From contig JAGAAW010000023.1 of assembly GCA_017615055.1 (NCBI GenBank), forward strand, positions 1-40,097: DNA of 40,097 nucleotides. The letters are read 5' to 3'. Each line of letters begins with the position of its first letter. Positions within the stretch are counted from its first letter, which is position 1. A program made the translations under genes and the position numbers. Of this stretch, positions 22,331-30,211 are shown in pieces. The notes beneath the pieces are model-generated. The model ran no database searches and was not told the DNA's origin. It saw only the letters and a program-made list of their open reading frames with translations. The DNA comes from Fibrobacter sp. GTDB lineage: Bacteria; Fibrobacterota; Fibrobacteria; Fibrobacterales; Fibrobacteraceae.

Positions 22331-23944
22331 ATGAAGTTTTTTTCCAAGATTCTCTCGATTCTGATGTTTGCAGTCGCATTCGGGTTTGCAGACACAACCG
22401 CTGTTACACCTGTTGAAACCACAGAGGAAACAACCTCCGCTGAAGTTCTCGCGCCAGAAACTGATTCCGGTACAGCAACGACGGCAACGGATACTGCCGC
22501 CCTCAAGAAGGCCAAGAAGCATGCTGTCTGGATCAAGCTGGAAGGCGACGTGGAACCCTCCATGTACGACTTCTGCGCCCGCGCCATCGCCGACGCCCTC
22601 AAGGAAAATCCGGACTACATCGTATTCGAGATCAACACCTTCGGTGGCCGCCTCGACGCCGCATTCGACCTGGTCGACACCATCATGGCGGTCAAGGGCC
22701 CGGAGACCATCGCCCTCGTGAAGAAGAAGGCCATCAGCGCGGGCAGCCTCATCGCTCTCGCCTGTAAAAAACTCTACATGCTCGAGGCCACGACCATCGG
22801 TGACTGCGCCCCCATCGTTCAGGGCGGCGATGGCACCCCGCAAATCGTCGGCGAAAAAATCCAGTCCCCGCTCCGTGCCAAGTTCAGGAACCTCGCCCAG
22901 CGCAACGGCTACCCCGAACTGCTGAGTTCCTCATTCGTGACGCCTGAACTTGAAGTGCTCGAACTCAACGCCAAGCTCGACAAGGGCAAAAAGACCGAGC
23001 GCGACACGACGCTCATCATCGAGGGCCAAAAGTACGCCGTCCTGGACAGTGCCGAAAAGAAGTTCTGGGGCGCGCCGAAGATTCTCGTGAAGAAGGGCGA
23101 ACTCCTGACCATGACCGACAAGGAAGCCGTGGAACTCGGGTTCTCCAAGGGCACGTTCAAGGACCGTAATGAATTTGAGACCACTCTTGCTATCGAGAAG
23201 GCTAGCGAAGTCGAGACTACGCTCGGCGAAGATATCGCTGCCGCCATCGCAGCCATTTCGGGCATCCTGCTCATCATCGGTTTCGGTGCCCTCTATATCG
23301 AATTCAAGACACCCGGCTTTGGGCTCTTCGGTATCATCGGCATCATCCTCATCGGCATCGTGTTCCTCGGGCAGTTCGCCCCGCAGCTCGACGGCTACAT
23401 CCCCGCTATCCTGCTCATCGCGGGCGTAATCCTCTTCCTTGTGGAAATATTCGTGATGCCAGGGACATTCCTGTTCGGCATCGGCGGTATCATCTGCATG
23501 ATTATCGCCCTCGCGATGTCGTTCTCGCCAGCTGAAATGCCCGAGTTCGTACCCGAGACGGTGGAAACGACCTTCGATGCGACCCCATGGCTACTGGGAT
23601 TGCTCTACATGCTATGCTGTGCGGGCGTTGCACTCGTATTCCCGATTGCCGCCAGCAAGTACCTGATTCCGCTCTTGCCCGAAGGCTGGACGCCCATGCT
23701 CAAGACCGACCTCGAGACGGCAGCCTCCCCCACGGAATCCGTGCAGGAAGTGCACGTGGGCGATACCGGCACAGCAAAGACGTTCCTCCGCCCCGTAGGC
23801 CAGGCGAGCTTTACCATGCCCGATGGCAGCACCAAGCTCTTTGACGTTCAGACCCACGGTGAAATCATCGAGGCAAACACCCGCGTGAAGGTCGAATCCG
23901 TGCAGGAAGGCCATATCTGGGTCGTTCTGGACGAGAACGCCTAA
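22331..23944 (+). CDS. NfeD-family membrane serine protease (ClpP-like plus NfeD)
   Basis: A 537-residue protein: signal sequence (MKFFSKILSILMFAVAFGFA), a Thr/Glu-rich linker (21-62), a ClpP-like domain ('AVWIKLEGDVEPSMYDF', 'VFEINTFGGRLDAAFDLVD'), then membrane helices (about 300-405 and 417-445) and a C-terminal OB-fold NfeD domain ('GDTGTAKTFLRPVGQASF', 'VKVESVQEGHIWVV'). The catalytic Ser is probably Ser136 in 'AISAGSLIA'; Lys176 in 'GEKI' is a candidate base by analogy with the archaeal 1510 protease. NfeD proteins typically pair with SPFH/flotillin proteins, and floA follows after 42 bases. The ATG has no Shine-Dalgarno site, and a terminator hairpin lies just upstream. Confidence 0.9.
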   Translation: MKFFSKILSILMFAVAFGFADTTAVTPVETTEETTSAEVLAPETDSGTATTATDTAALKKAKKHAVWIKLEGDVEPSMYDFCARAIADALKENPDYIVFEINTFGGRLDAAFDLVDTIMAVKGPETIALVKKKAISAGSLIALACKKLYMLEATTIGDCAPIVQGGDGTPQIVGEKIQSPLRAKFRNLAQRNGYPELLSSSFVTPELEVLELNAKLDKGKKTERDTTLIIEGQKYAVLDSAEKKFWGAPKILVKKGELLTMTDKEAVELGFSKGTFKDRNEFETTLAIEKASEVETTLGEDIAAAIAAISGILLIIGFGALYIEFKTPGFGLFGIIGIILIGIVFLGQFAPQLDGYIPAILLIAGVILFLVEIFVMPGTFLFGIGGIICMIIALAMSFSPAEMPEFVPETVETTFDATPWLLGLLYMLCCAGVALVFPIAASKYLIPLLPEGWTPMLKTDLETAASPTESVQEVHVGDTGTAKTFLRPVGQASFTMPDGSTKLFDVQTHGEIIEANTRVKVESVQEGHIWVVLDENA

Positions 23945-23986
23945 AAATTTTAGTAGAATTTGAAAAAATAACACCGGAGAAAAACA

Positions 23987-24958
23987 ATGGATACACTCCT
24001 TATCGTTGGAATCATCATCGCGGCGATTGCCGTCATCATCCTCCTCGCCTTTATCGGCAAGTTCTTCAGCCTCTGGCTCCAGGCCTTGTTCTCCAAGGCG
24101 AACGTGAGCATTTTCCAGCTCATCGGTATGCGCCTGCGTAAGGTGCCCCCGCAGGTCATCGTGGAAGCCCGAATCCTCAGCTGCAAGGCCGGCCTCCCCG
24201 TAGACACGAACCTGCTCGAAGCCCACTACCTCTCCCGCGGTAACGTGCTCCGCGTGATCCAGGCCCTCATCGCCGCCAACAAGGCAAACATCAAGCTCGA
24301 CTTCAAGGAAGCCGCCGCTATTGACCTTGCAGGCCGTAACGTGCTCGAGGCCGTGCAGATGTCCGTGAACCCGAAGGTCATCACGACCCCGAAGGTTTCC
24401 GCAGTGGCACTTGACGGTATCCAGCTACACGCCATTACCCGTATTACCGTGCGCGCCAGCATCCAGAAACTCGTCGGTGGCGCCGGCGAAGAGACGGTTA
24501 TCGCCCGTGTTGGCGAAGGCATCGTTTCTTCCATCGGTTCTGCCGTAAGCCACAAGGAAGTGCTCGAGAACCCGAATATGATTTCCAAGAAGGTGCTCGC
24601 CTCCGGCCTCGACGCCGGCACCGCCTTCGAAATCCTTTCCATCGACATTGCCGACGTGGACGTGGGCCAGAACATTGGCGCTATCCTCGAGACCGACCGT
24701 GCCGAAGCCGACAAGAAGATTGCACAGGCAAAGGCGGAAGAACGCCGCGCCATGGCATTCGCTGCCGAACAGGAAATGAAGGCCAAGGTCATGGAAATGA
24801 AGGCAAAGCTCGTGGAAGCCGAAGCCCAAATCCCGATGGCCATGGCAACCGCACTGCGCGACGGCAAGCTTGGCGTGATGGACTACTACAACCTCAAGAA
24901 TATCGAAGCCGACACGCAGATGCGTAAGGAAATCGGCAACGCTCCCGAGGCCAAGTAA
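23987..24958 (+). CDS. floA: Flotillin-like protein FloA
   Basis: A 323-residue membrane scaffold of the FloA (UPF0365) family, which organises functional membrane microdomains. There is an N-terminal membrane segment (about 4-32), followed by the family pattern '[18 protein letters not shown]', '[20 protein letters not shown]', '[16 protein letters not shown]', '[20 protein letters not shown]' and '[11 protein letters not shown]'. The C-terminal Ala/Glu-rich helix (about 240-290) is the oligomerisation region. CGGAG lies 7 bases before the ATG. The NfeD-FloA pairing is conserved in many bacteria. Confidence 0.95.
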   Translation: MDTLLIVGIIIAAIAVIILLAFIGKFFSLWLQALFSKANVSIFQLIGMRLRKVPPQVIVEARILSCKAGLPVDTNLLEAHYLSRGNVLRVIQALIAANKANIKLDFKEAAAIDLAGRNVLEAVQMSVNPKVITTPKVSAVALDGIQLHAITRITVRASIQKLVGGAGEETVIARVGEGIVSSIGSAVSHKEVLENPNMISKKVLASGLDAGTAFEILSIDIADVDVGQNIGAILETDRAEADKKIAQAKAEERRAMAFAAEQEMKAKVMEMKAKLVEAEAQIPMAMATALRDGKLGVMDYYNLKNIEADTQMRKEIGNAPEAK

Positions 24959-24974
24959 GCTACTGTAGGGCAAT

Positions 24975-25805
24975 ATGGAAACCCTCATTTTTCTAGCAAT
25001 CGCAGTCATTATCGCGATCTTCGAGAACAAGGTCAAGAAATCAAGGGAGCAGAAGCAACTGCCCCCAGCCGATCTAGATGATTACGATAGCGATCACGCG
25101 GAAGATTCTGAGGAAGAAGCGCAGGAGCCGCAAGTTCAGCCCCCGCGTTCCCTGCAGGATCTTATCCAGCAGTTCGAGAATGCCCAGCGGGAAGCCGCGC
25201 AGGGGAATATCGAGCCACCCACTCCCCCCGTGGAACGGCAGCGCGACCCGAGCAAGCCGGTAACATTCCGCGAAGTGGCCGAAGCCGTCATCGAGATGGA
25301 TGTCGTCGATGTCGAGTTCCTCATAGAGGAATTCAACTTGAGCGAAGGCGACGCCATCTCAGCATTCAACGAACTCCAGAAGCACCGTATTATTGGGCGC
25401 GACATGGGCGACGGTGAATGCGACGTGCTGGTGCATGACCTAGACGAACTGGACAACCTGCTCAACCGCGAAAGACGAGCTGCACCGCAGCAGAAGGTGG
25501 AAGAACTTGCAGAACCGCAAGAATCTGCCGCCGACACCACAGCGGAACAGGCGCGCCAACAGGAACTGGAACGCCAGCGTAAGTTGAACAGCCTCGAAGG
25601 CCGTGCAAAATCTGCAAGGGAAAGTGCCGCGGCATTCTCCGCCACGAAAACCTCAAGCGACACAGAAGACGGAACCGCTCCGAAGCCGCGCCGTGCCCCG
25701 CTCGTTTCGACAAGAAGCCTTGCCGACGTGCGCAGGGGATTCATCTGGGCAAAAGTGCTGGACGAGCCGCGCTTCAAGCGCCGCTGGAGTGCACAGTACC
25801 GCTAG
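24975..25805 (+). CDS. Membrane-anchored protein with winged-helix-like domain
   Basis: A 276-residue protein with an N-terminal membrane helix (about 2-16), then an acidic/Pro/Gln-rich linker. A compact domain (about 97-155, 'VTFREVAEAVIEMDVVDVEF', 'LSEGDAISAFNELQKHRIIG') resembles the FtsK gamma winged helix in size and layout. A charged low-complexity stretch (165-240) follows, and the C-terminus reads 'LADVRRGFIWAKVLDEPRFK'. That last segment resembles the 'F..AEILNRKY'-like tail common in short FCB-group proteins. It follows floA by 16 bases, so it is likely to be part of the same membrane-organising unit. Function unknown. Confidence 0.65.
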   Translation: METLIFLAIAVIIAIFENKVKKSREQKQLPPADLDDYDSDHAEDSEEEAQEPQVQPPRSLQDLIQQFENAQREAAQGNIEPPTPPVERQRDPSKPVTFREVAEAVIEMDVVDVEFLIEEFNLSEGDAISAFNELQKHRIIGRDMGDGECDVLVHDLDELDNLLNRERRAAPQQKVEELAEPQESAADTTAEQARQQELERQRKLNSLEGRAKSARESAAAFSATKTSSDTEDGTAPKPRRAPLVSTRSLADVRRGFIWAKVLDEPRFKRRWSAQYR

Positions 25806-25825
25806 GGATTTTCTAGTCGACTACT

Positions 25826-26542
25826 CTACAGGAAATAGACCGTAGCGCTAAATTGCAGGCTCCAGAGTTTCATAGGGGACGCTTCTCGGTAAGCGGCCCC
25901 TTTTGTCATTTCAACAATTCCGTCCTTTTCGATGCGGGTCATGTCCATGACAAAACGAACTCCAAAAGTGAGCCCATTTCCATTGCTTAGCGTAGGGCAT
26001 CCAAAACCCAGGACAAGCGCCCAGCCGAAACCTTCCACATCAAAGTCAGAGGATTCATCGGCATTCTCGTCACTAATGGAGCCGCCCAGATTCAAGTTAA
26101 ACTGGGGACCTGCCTCCAGATAGAACTTCGGTGTCGGGAAAAAGCGTACCAATACCGGGAACACAAAACCATACTCATCCAATGTGAAATTCACTTCATC
26201 GTCGTATTCATCTTCTGGCGCGAGGCTATAGGCATCACTATCTAGAATGATATAGCCCCACCTGAATTCAGCCTCGCCCACAAAACCGATAATACGGTTC
26301 AGATGGAACCAATACGAAGCACCAAGTCCAAGGTTAAATCCGGGTCCACCGCCTAGACTATTTTTTGAGACACCATCCTTTGCCGAGCCGAACGTGCCCT
26401 TTACCGGCTCGTTATCCCACACATAGCCAAATCCAAAGGCAAAACGCCCGCCAAAATAATGGGATTTATCCTGGGAACCTTCTCCTGCGAAGGCCATTGA
26501 CGCCAATAGCAGCGCAAAAATGCAAATTAGAACTCTTCTCAT
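25826..26542 (-). CDS. Outer membrane beta-barrel protein
   Basis: A 238-residue protein with signal peptide MRRVLICIFALLLASMAFAG. Strands such as 'GGRFAFGFGYVWDNEP', 'GFNLGLGASYWFHLNRIIGF' and 'FYLEAGPQFNLNLGGSI' match the OMP_b-brl/PorT-like eight-strand barrels of the FCB group, and the chain ends 'LQFSATVYFL'. The ATG at 26542 is preferred because GGAGGAG lies 5 bases before it; the alternative ATG at 26557 is upstream of that site. Monocistronic, convergent with the floA unit. Confidence 0.72.
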   Translation of the reverse strand: MRRVLICIFALLLASMAFAGEGSQDKSHYFGGRFAFGFGYVWDNEPVKGTFGSAKDGVSKNSLGGGPGFNLGLGASYWFHLNRIIGFVGEAEFRWGYIILDSDAYSLAPEDEYDDEVNFTLDEYGFVFPVLVRFFPTPKFYLEAGPQFNLNLGGSISDENADESSDFDVEGFGWALVLGFGCPTLSNGNGLTFGVRFVMDMTRIEKDGIVEMTKGAAYREASPMKLWSLQFSATVYFL

Positions 26543-26637
26543 ATTTTCTCCTCCCATAAATATAAACTATTTTCGATAAACCTCATCTTTTTTTCTGTAT
26601 TTATTGTATTTTTTCTCATAGGATCGAGGAAATTATC

Positions 26638-27084
26638 ATGAGAAAACTACTCAGGCACATCAGCGTATTCGCCTGTTCGCTTTTCTGGGGGAACGGCGCA
26701 AGAATCGGCAATCCCATCAAGTTTATCCGAAAATACTGGGCACAATTGCTCCTTTCTTCCATTGCCATACAGACAATCGCCTGCGCATACGGCGGCGAAG
26801 ACCCCTATGACTATTCCGATGACTGCGACCCGGTTTTCGACACCGAGAAATTCACGAACGAGAACTACACCGACTGCGAAAAACAGATTGTCGAACAGGC
26901 ACTGATTGCGAAGGACCTGCAGGACAACCTGGGCAAGCGTGACGACGCCACCATAGAGGCATGGAACGAGGTTCGGCAAAAAATCAGCGAGATTGCCGAG
27001 ACATGCGACATGAACAACCTCTATATGGAAGGTTCGCTCACATCATTCTATTGTTCGGACGGCAGGACCTTAATCCCGAAATGA
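26638..27084 (+). CDS. Small exported or membrane protein, unknown
   Basis: A 148-residue protein with no recognised family. The N-terminus is basic with two hydrophobic stretches (about 8-18 and 34-50); the second, 'AQLLLSSIAIQTIAC', ends in a lipobox-like Cys after an unusually long leader. The remainder is acidic ('DPYDYSDDCDPVFDTEKF') with four more Cys that could form disulfides. GAGGA lies 8 bases before the ATG. Divergent from the barrel gene, 95 bases between start codons, with an AT-rich spacer. A large imperfect hairpin follows. Confidence 0.55.
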   Translation: MRKLLRHISVFACSLFWGNGARIGNPIKFIRKYWAQLLLSSIAIQTIACAYGGEDPYDYSDDCDPVFDTEKFTNENYTDCEKQIVEQALIAKDLQDNLGKRDDATIEAWNEVRQKISEIAETCDMNNLYMEGSLTSFYCSDGRTLIPK

Positions 27085-27131
27085 GACAAGGGCGGGGCTC
27101 GTACGACGGCTCCTCCCTAAGACCCTCCCAA

Positions 27132-27186
27132 CATGCACAAACACACGTTGCTTACATTAAACAACGTGTCAGTGTGTTAGTGCATG
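27132..27186. repeat. Large imperfect inverted repeat between convergent genes
   Basis: CATGCAC (27132-27138) pairs with GTGCATG (27180-27186). Inside it, AACACAC pairs with GTGTGTT, and further in ACACGTTG (27143-27150) with CAACGTGT (27162-27169); the last two pairings share bases, so one side bulges. A small GCTCC-TTC-GGAGC hairpin follows at 27188. It could be a two-way terminator without a U tract, or a remnant of a repeat. Confidence 0.5.
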
Positions 27187-27202
27187 CGCTCCTTCGGAGC
27201 AA

Positions 27203-27928
27203 TTATCCGGCAGAATTTCCCTGCTCGACATCTGCAATTTCTGAGTTGGAAGCCTGCTTCAGCGAGTAGGTATCAAAGGCAGGCTCATCCGGGAGCTTAA
27301 GCTCTATGGAATTTATCTTAGAGATGTGCCCCTTCCCCTGTAGCATCACGATTTCAAACACGTGGCCGCCATTTTTCCGGTCTTCCGAGATAAAATGGAA
27401 ATGCCAGCCGGCCGCATTGATGCCGTCCATGTAGTCCGGGAAAAAGACCCCTACCAACGTGCCCCTTATATTCTGGAACTTAAAGGCCTTCTGCGTCTTT
27501 TGCAATATGGCCTTCAAGGAGACATGCATCGATCTATAGGCAGATTCGGACCGTGCATCAACGACCTCGAACTCGCCTTCAATCCTTACCATGTGCATGC
27601 TGTTCAGCCCGAAATGAGCATCAACAATGTTGTTCAACTCATTCTTCAGGCTTTCGACACTATTGCATTCGCCAAACTCGACGGGTTCGACTTCATCCAT
27701 ATAGCAGACTGTCGAAAAAGGGACACCGCGGTCACCTTCAGCAACATCGACATTCCCGTCATCCTTTGCGCGGTAGCAGACACCATCAAGGACAATCATT
27801 TCGCCATCGATATTCTTGAACGTACCAAGCCCAATATTGCCATGCTTCAGCAGTTCCGCGACCGTGATTACCGGATTCGTGTACCCAAGCATCAAGGCTT
27901 GCAGTGTCGAGACCTGATACATTTTCAT
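27203..27928 (-). CDS. budA: Alpha-acetolactate decarboxylase
   Basis: It turns (S)-2-acetolactate into acetoin in the butanediol/acetoin pathway and can also drain acetolactate from valine/leucine synthesis. A cytoplasmic enzyme of 241 residues, matching the family. Motifs: 'MYQVSTLQALMLGYTNPVIT', 'HGNIGLGTFKNIDGEMIVLDG', 'RGVPFSTVC', 'IRGTLVGVFFPDYMDGIN' and 'GWHFHFISEDRKNGGHVFEI'. Zinc ligands are probably His176, His178 and His189, with acidic Glu43 nearby. It starts 3 bases after the ion channel gene's stop, with an AGGG site inside that gene, so it is apparently the last gene of the seven-gene run, although its function does not obviously fit. Its base composition is less AT-rich than the two genes before it. 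Confidence 0.9.
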   Translation of the reverse strand: MKMYQVSTLQALMLGYTNPVITVAELLKHGNIGLGTFKNIDGEMIVLDGVCYRAKDDGNVDVAEGDRGVPFSTVCYMDEVEPVEFGECNSVESLKNELNNIVDAHFGLNSMHMVRIEGEFEVVDARSESAYRSMHVSLKAILQKTQKAFKFQNIRGTLVGVFFPDYMDGINAAGWHFHFISEDRKNGGHVFEIVMLQGKGHISKINSIELKLPDEPAFDTYSLKQASNSEIADVEQGNSAG

Positions 27929-27931
27929 ACA

Positions 27932-30211
27932 TCAGCCCTGCAATCGTCGCTTTTCAATATCATCGAGTTTCGTGCTGATTTCCTCGATTTTTTTGCTCAA
28001 ATCATTCAAACGGCGCACCTGATCGGCTTCGCTCTTGTCTCGCAGCATCATACCATCAACAAACACAGAATTCAACAACGCCACACCGACGATACCACCC
28101 GCAAAGACAAGCGCACAGAAACCGATACGGACAGCAGTATCAATCCACCAATAACCTTCATCACGAAAACGCTCAACAAATTGACCAGCGACATCATTTG
28201 GGATCTTGGTCCATCCATCATAAGTAAACAACTGAAACAACGAAACAACAGACGTTATAGGATCCTTGAAATACACACGCCCTATATTTAGATGATCTGA
28301 AGCCCAATAAAGACCGAACCCCATAAAGAACATAAGAATAGCGAACACTATAATAATTGGGATAGACTTTATCATAGCATGCTTTGCACCTTCCCACAAG
28401 TTGGCAAGATACTTTTTAAACAGTCTCAGCAAACGTACAAGTTTCAAAAGGCGGATAATCCTTAAAATAATCATCGCGTACATTCCGGAAAGGAGCTGAT
28501 ATTCATCTTTTAGCATAAAAAATGACGTAATAGACGCCAGAACTACACTAGCATCCAAGATATTCCATTTGTCAAGATTAGACCATGTCAATTTGCATTC
28601 AACATTTTCCTTAAAGAAGAACTTTTGACCAGCCTCATATATCTTTATTCCGATTTCTATCAAGAATATCACGGTAAACAGGGCATCGAAAAATAGGAGA
28701 CTCGCCACAAAACCCTTTTCGGCCACATTTGAAAGTACCAGCAGGACAGCCACAACCGTACTCATAACTACAATGAACATATTAATACGTTCATACAAGA
28801 AACTCTTTATAAAGGCCTTACGGGCACCTTTTTCAACAATCAATCCAAAGAGCAGCAAGAAAGACAAATTATCTAACGGATTGCACAAATACGTTTTTAG
28901 CACCGTCGAAGACCTTATGAAATTACCTATCCATGAATTATTTGTCCACCAATAACTCCATGTTGGGACATTCCCATCTAAAAGACACTTTATATTCAAT
29001 CCCACAAAAACAAGTATTACCCAATAAACTAATCGAGAACCGAGCGAGTTATAACGAAAAAGAATATATGCCTGGTATATATTGTCCAGGACAAGCTTTT
29101 TATAATCCTCAACAGTTTTAAGTCGCACTTCAAACAAGTCTTTAAAGACCCATTCAACCAAAGGATGCAGCCATTTAAACGGCCTTACATCTATCTGTTT
29201 TGACCCAATTTTAAAACTACGTTTTTTCGCAGAAACCTTTTTTGTTAGCCCAGATAGCCAATTATACGGTTTTTTAAACAACCACCCCACAAAAACAATC
29301 GGAAGCGTCAACAAAAATAGTGGCGGAATAAAAAGCACCCATACTAGTATTATGATAATTTTTACAATTACATTTTGGGGAAAATGTAAAACATTAAATA
29401 AGAGCTTTCCACTAAAGCTAAAATCACCCTCAACTAAATACTTTTTTTCTTCTTCATACCAGTGCTTTCCCCCTTTATAAAATCCGCTCTTACCAAATCG
29501 GAAGTAATCCCACCCCGAAACAAGAATTAGTTCTATTAAGATAAGGAAAAATACAGTAAAAAGACCTCCCCAAAGGGAAATTTCTGTCAAAAATTTAACA
29601 TTTACCCAATTATCCTGTTGACAGAACAAATAAATAACGCCATTGATAAAATCACAAATATAGGTATTAATACTGGAATTTCTGAAAATCGCATATAGCA
29701 GCCATGAAGCAGAACCAAGACAAATAATGACAGTACGTGTTTTTGCAAGATACTTCGCCTTATGCGTGCATAAATCATTGACAACCGACGATATTCGTTT
29801 TATGACGTCCTTACCTATTTCGTTCTGGTTTTGCCAATGCGCTTTACCGTGATTTTTCCATACCAGAAAAATAAACCGTACAAATTTTTTCACAAAATAA
29901 ATTAAAATTCCCAAACGGCAACAAGCAAAAACCAAAAAGCTGAGATTAAACGACAAGCAAAATATATTTGCAATACTTGGCGGCCATGCCAATTCAAAAA
30001 TCTGTTTCAGTAGCCAATTCGGAAATATTGAAGCACAAGAAAGAAATTCCGAAAAATGATTCTCTTTTGCATTTCCTTGGACACACAGAATAAATAGAAA
30101 AACAAAGGATACAAGAAAAAGGACAGAACTCTTCTGTAGAAGATTCCCTATAAAATCCAATTTTTCTTTAGATTTTATAACACTAGTCTTTGGTTTCTTT
30201 TCACTTGTCAT
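27932..30211 (-). CDS. Voltage-gated cation channel with large extra N-terminal membrane domain
   Basis: A 759-residue membrane protein. The C-terminal ~285 residues form a complete single-domain voltage-gated channel: S1 476-496, S2 501-524 (Glu519), S3 548-565 with 'KWNILD', S4 576-602 with positive residues at every third place (Arg584, Arg587, Lys590, Arg593, Arg596, Lys599), S5 613-636, pore 653-670, S6 690-716, then a coiled coil (725-756) as in NaChBac-type channels. The filter TYDGW (663-667) has Asp where NaChBac has Glu (TLESW) and resembles calcium-channel repeats (T-x-D/E-G-W). Residues 1-470 hold about six or seven further hydrophobic segments (28-45, 85-108, 159-177, 211-232, 281-310, 394-408, 447-461) of no recognised family. 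It overlaps the previous gene by 11 bases; AGGA precedes the ATG at 30211. AT-rich. Confidence 0.85.
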   Translation of the reverse strand: MTSEKKPKTSVIKSKEKLDFIGNLLQKSSVLFLVSFVFLFILCVQGNAKENHFSEFLSCASIFPNWLLKQIFELAWPPSIANIFCLSFNLSFLVFACCRLGILIYFVKKFVRFIFLVWKNHGKAHWQNQNEIGKDVIKRISSVVNDLCTHKAKYLAKTRTVIICLGSASWLLYAIFRNSSINTYICDFINGVIYLFCQQDNWVNVKFLTEISLWGGLFTVFFLILIELILVSGWDYFRFGKSGFYKGGKHWYEEEKKYLVEGDFSFSGKLLFNVLHFPQNVIVKIIIILVWVLFIPPLFLLTLPIVFVGWLFKKPYNWLSGLTKKVSAKKRSFKIGSKQIDVRPFKWLHPLVEWVFKDLFEVRLKTVEDYKKLVLDNIYQAYILFRYNSLGSRLVYWVILVFVGLNIKCLLDGNVPTWSYWWTNNSWIGNFIRSSTVLKTYLCNPLDNLSFLLLFGLIVEKGARKAFIKSFLYERINMFIVVMSTVVAVLLVLSNVAEKGFVASLLFFDALFTVIFLIEIGIKIYEAGQKFFFKENVECKLTWSNLDKWNILDASVVLASITSFFMLKDEYQLLSGMYAMIILRIIRLLKLVRLLRLFKKYLANLWEGAKHAMIKSIPIIIVFAILMFFMGFGLYWASDHLNIGRVYFKDPITSVVSLFQLFTYDGWTKIPNDVAGQFVERFRDEGYWWIDTAVRIGFCALVFAGGIVGVALLNSVFVDGMMLRDKSEADQVRRLNDLSKKIEEISTKLDDIEKRRLQG

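Noticed and set aside
27362..28291. 309-codon plus-strand open frame spanning the decarboxylase and channel genes
   Set aside because: It bridges two well-supported minus-strand genes and has no motifs; an antisense shadow.
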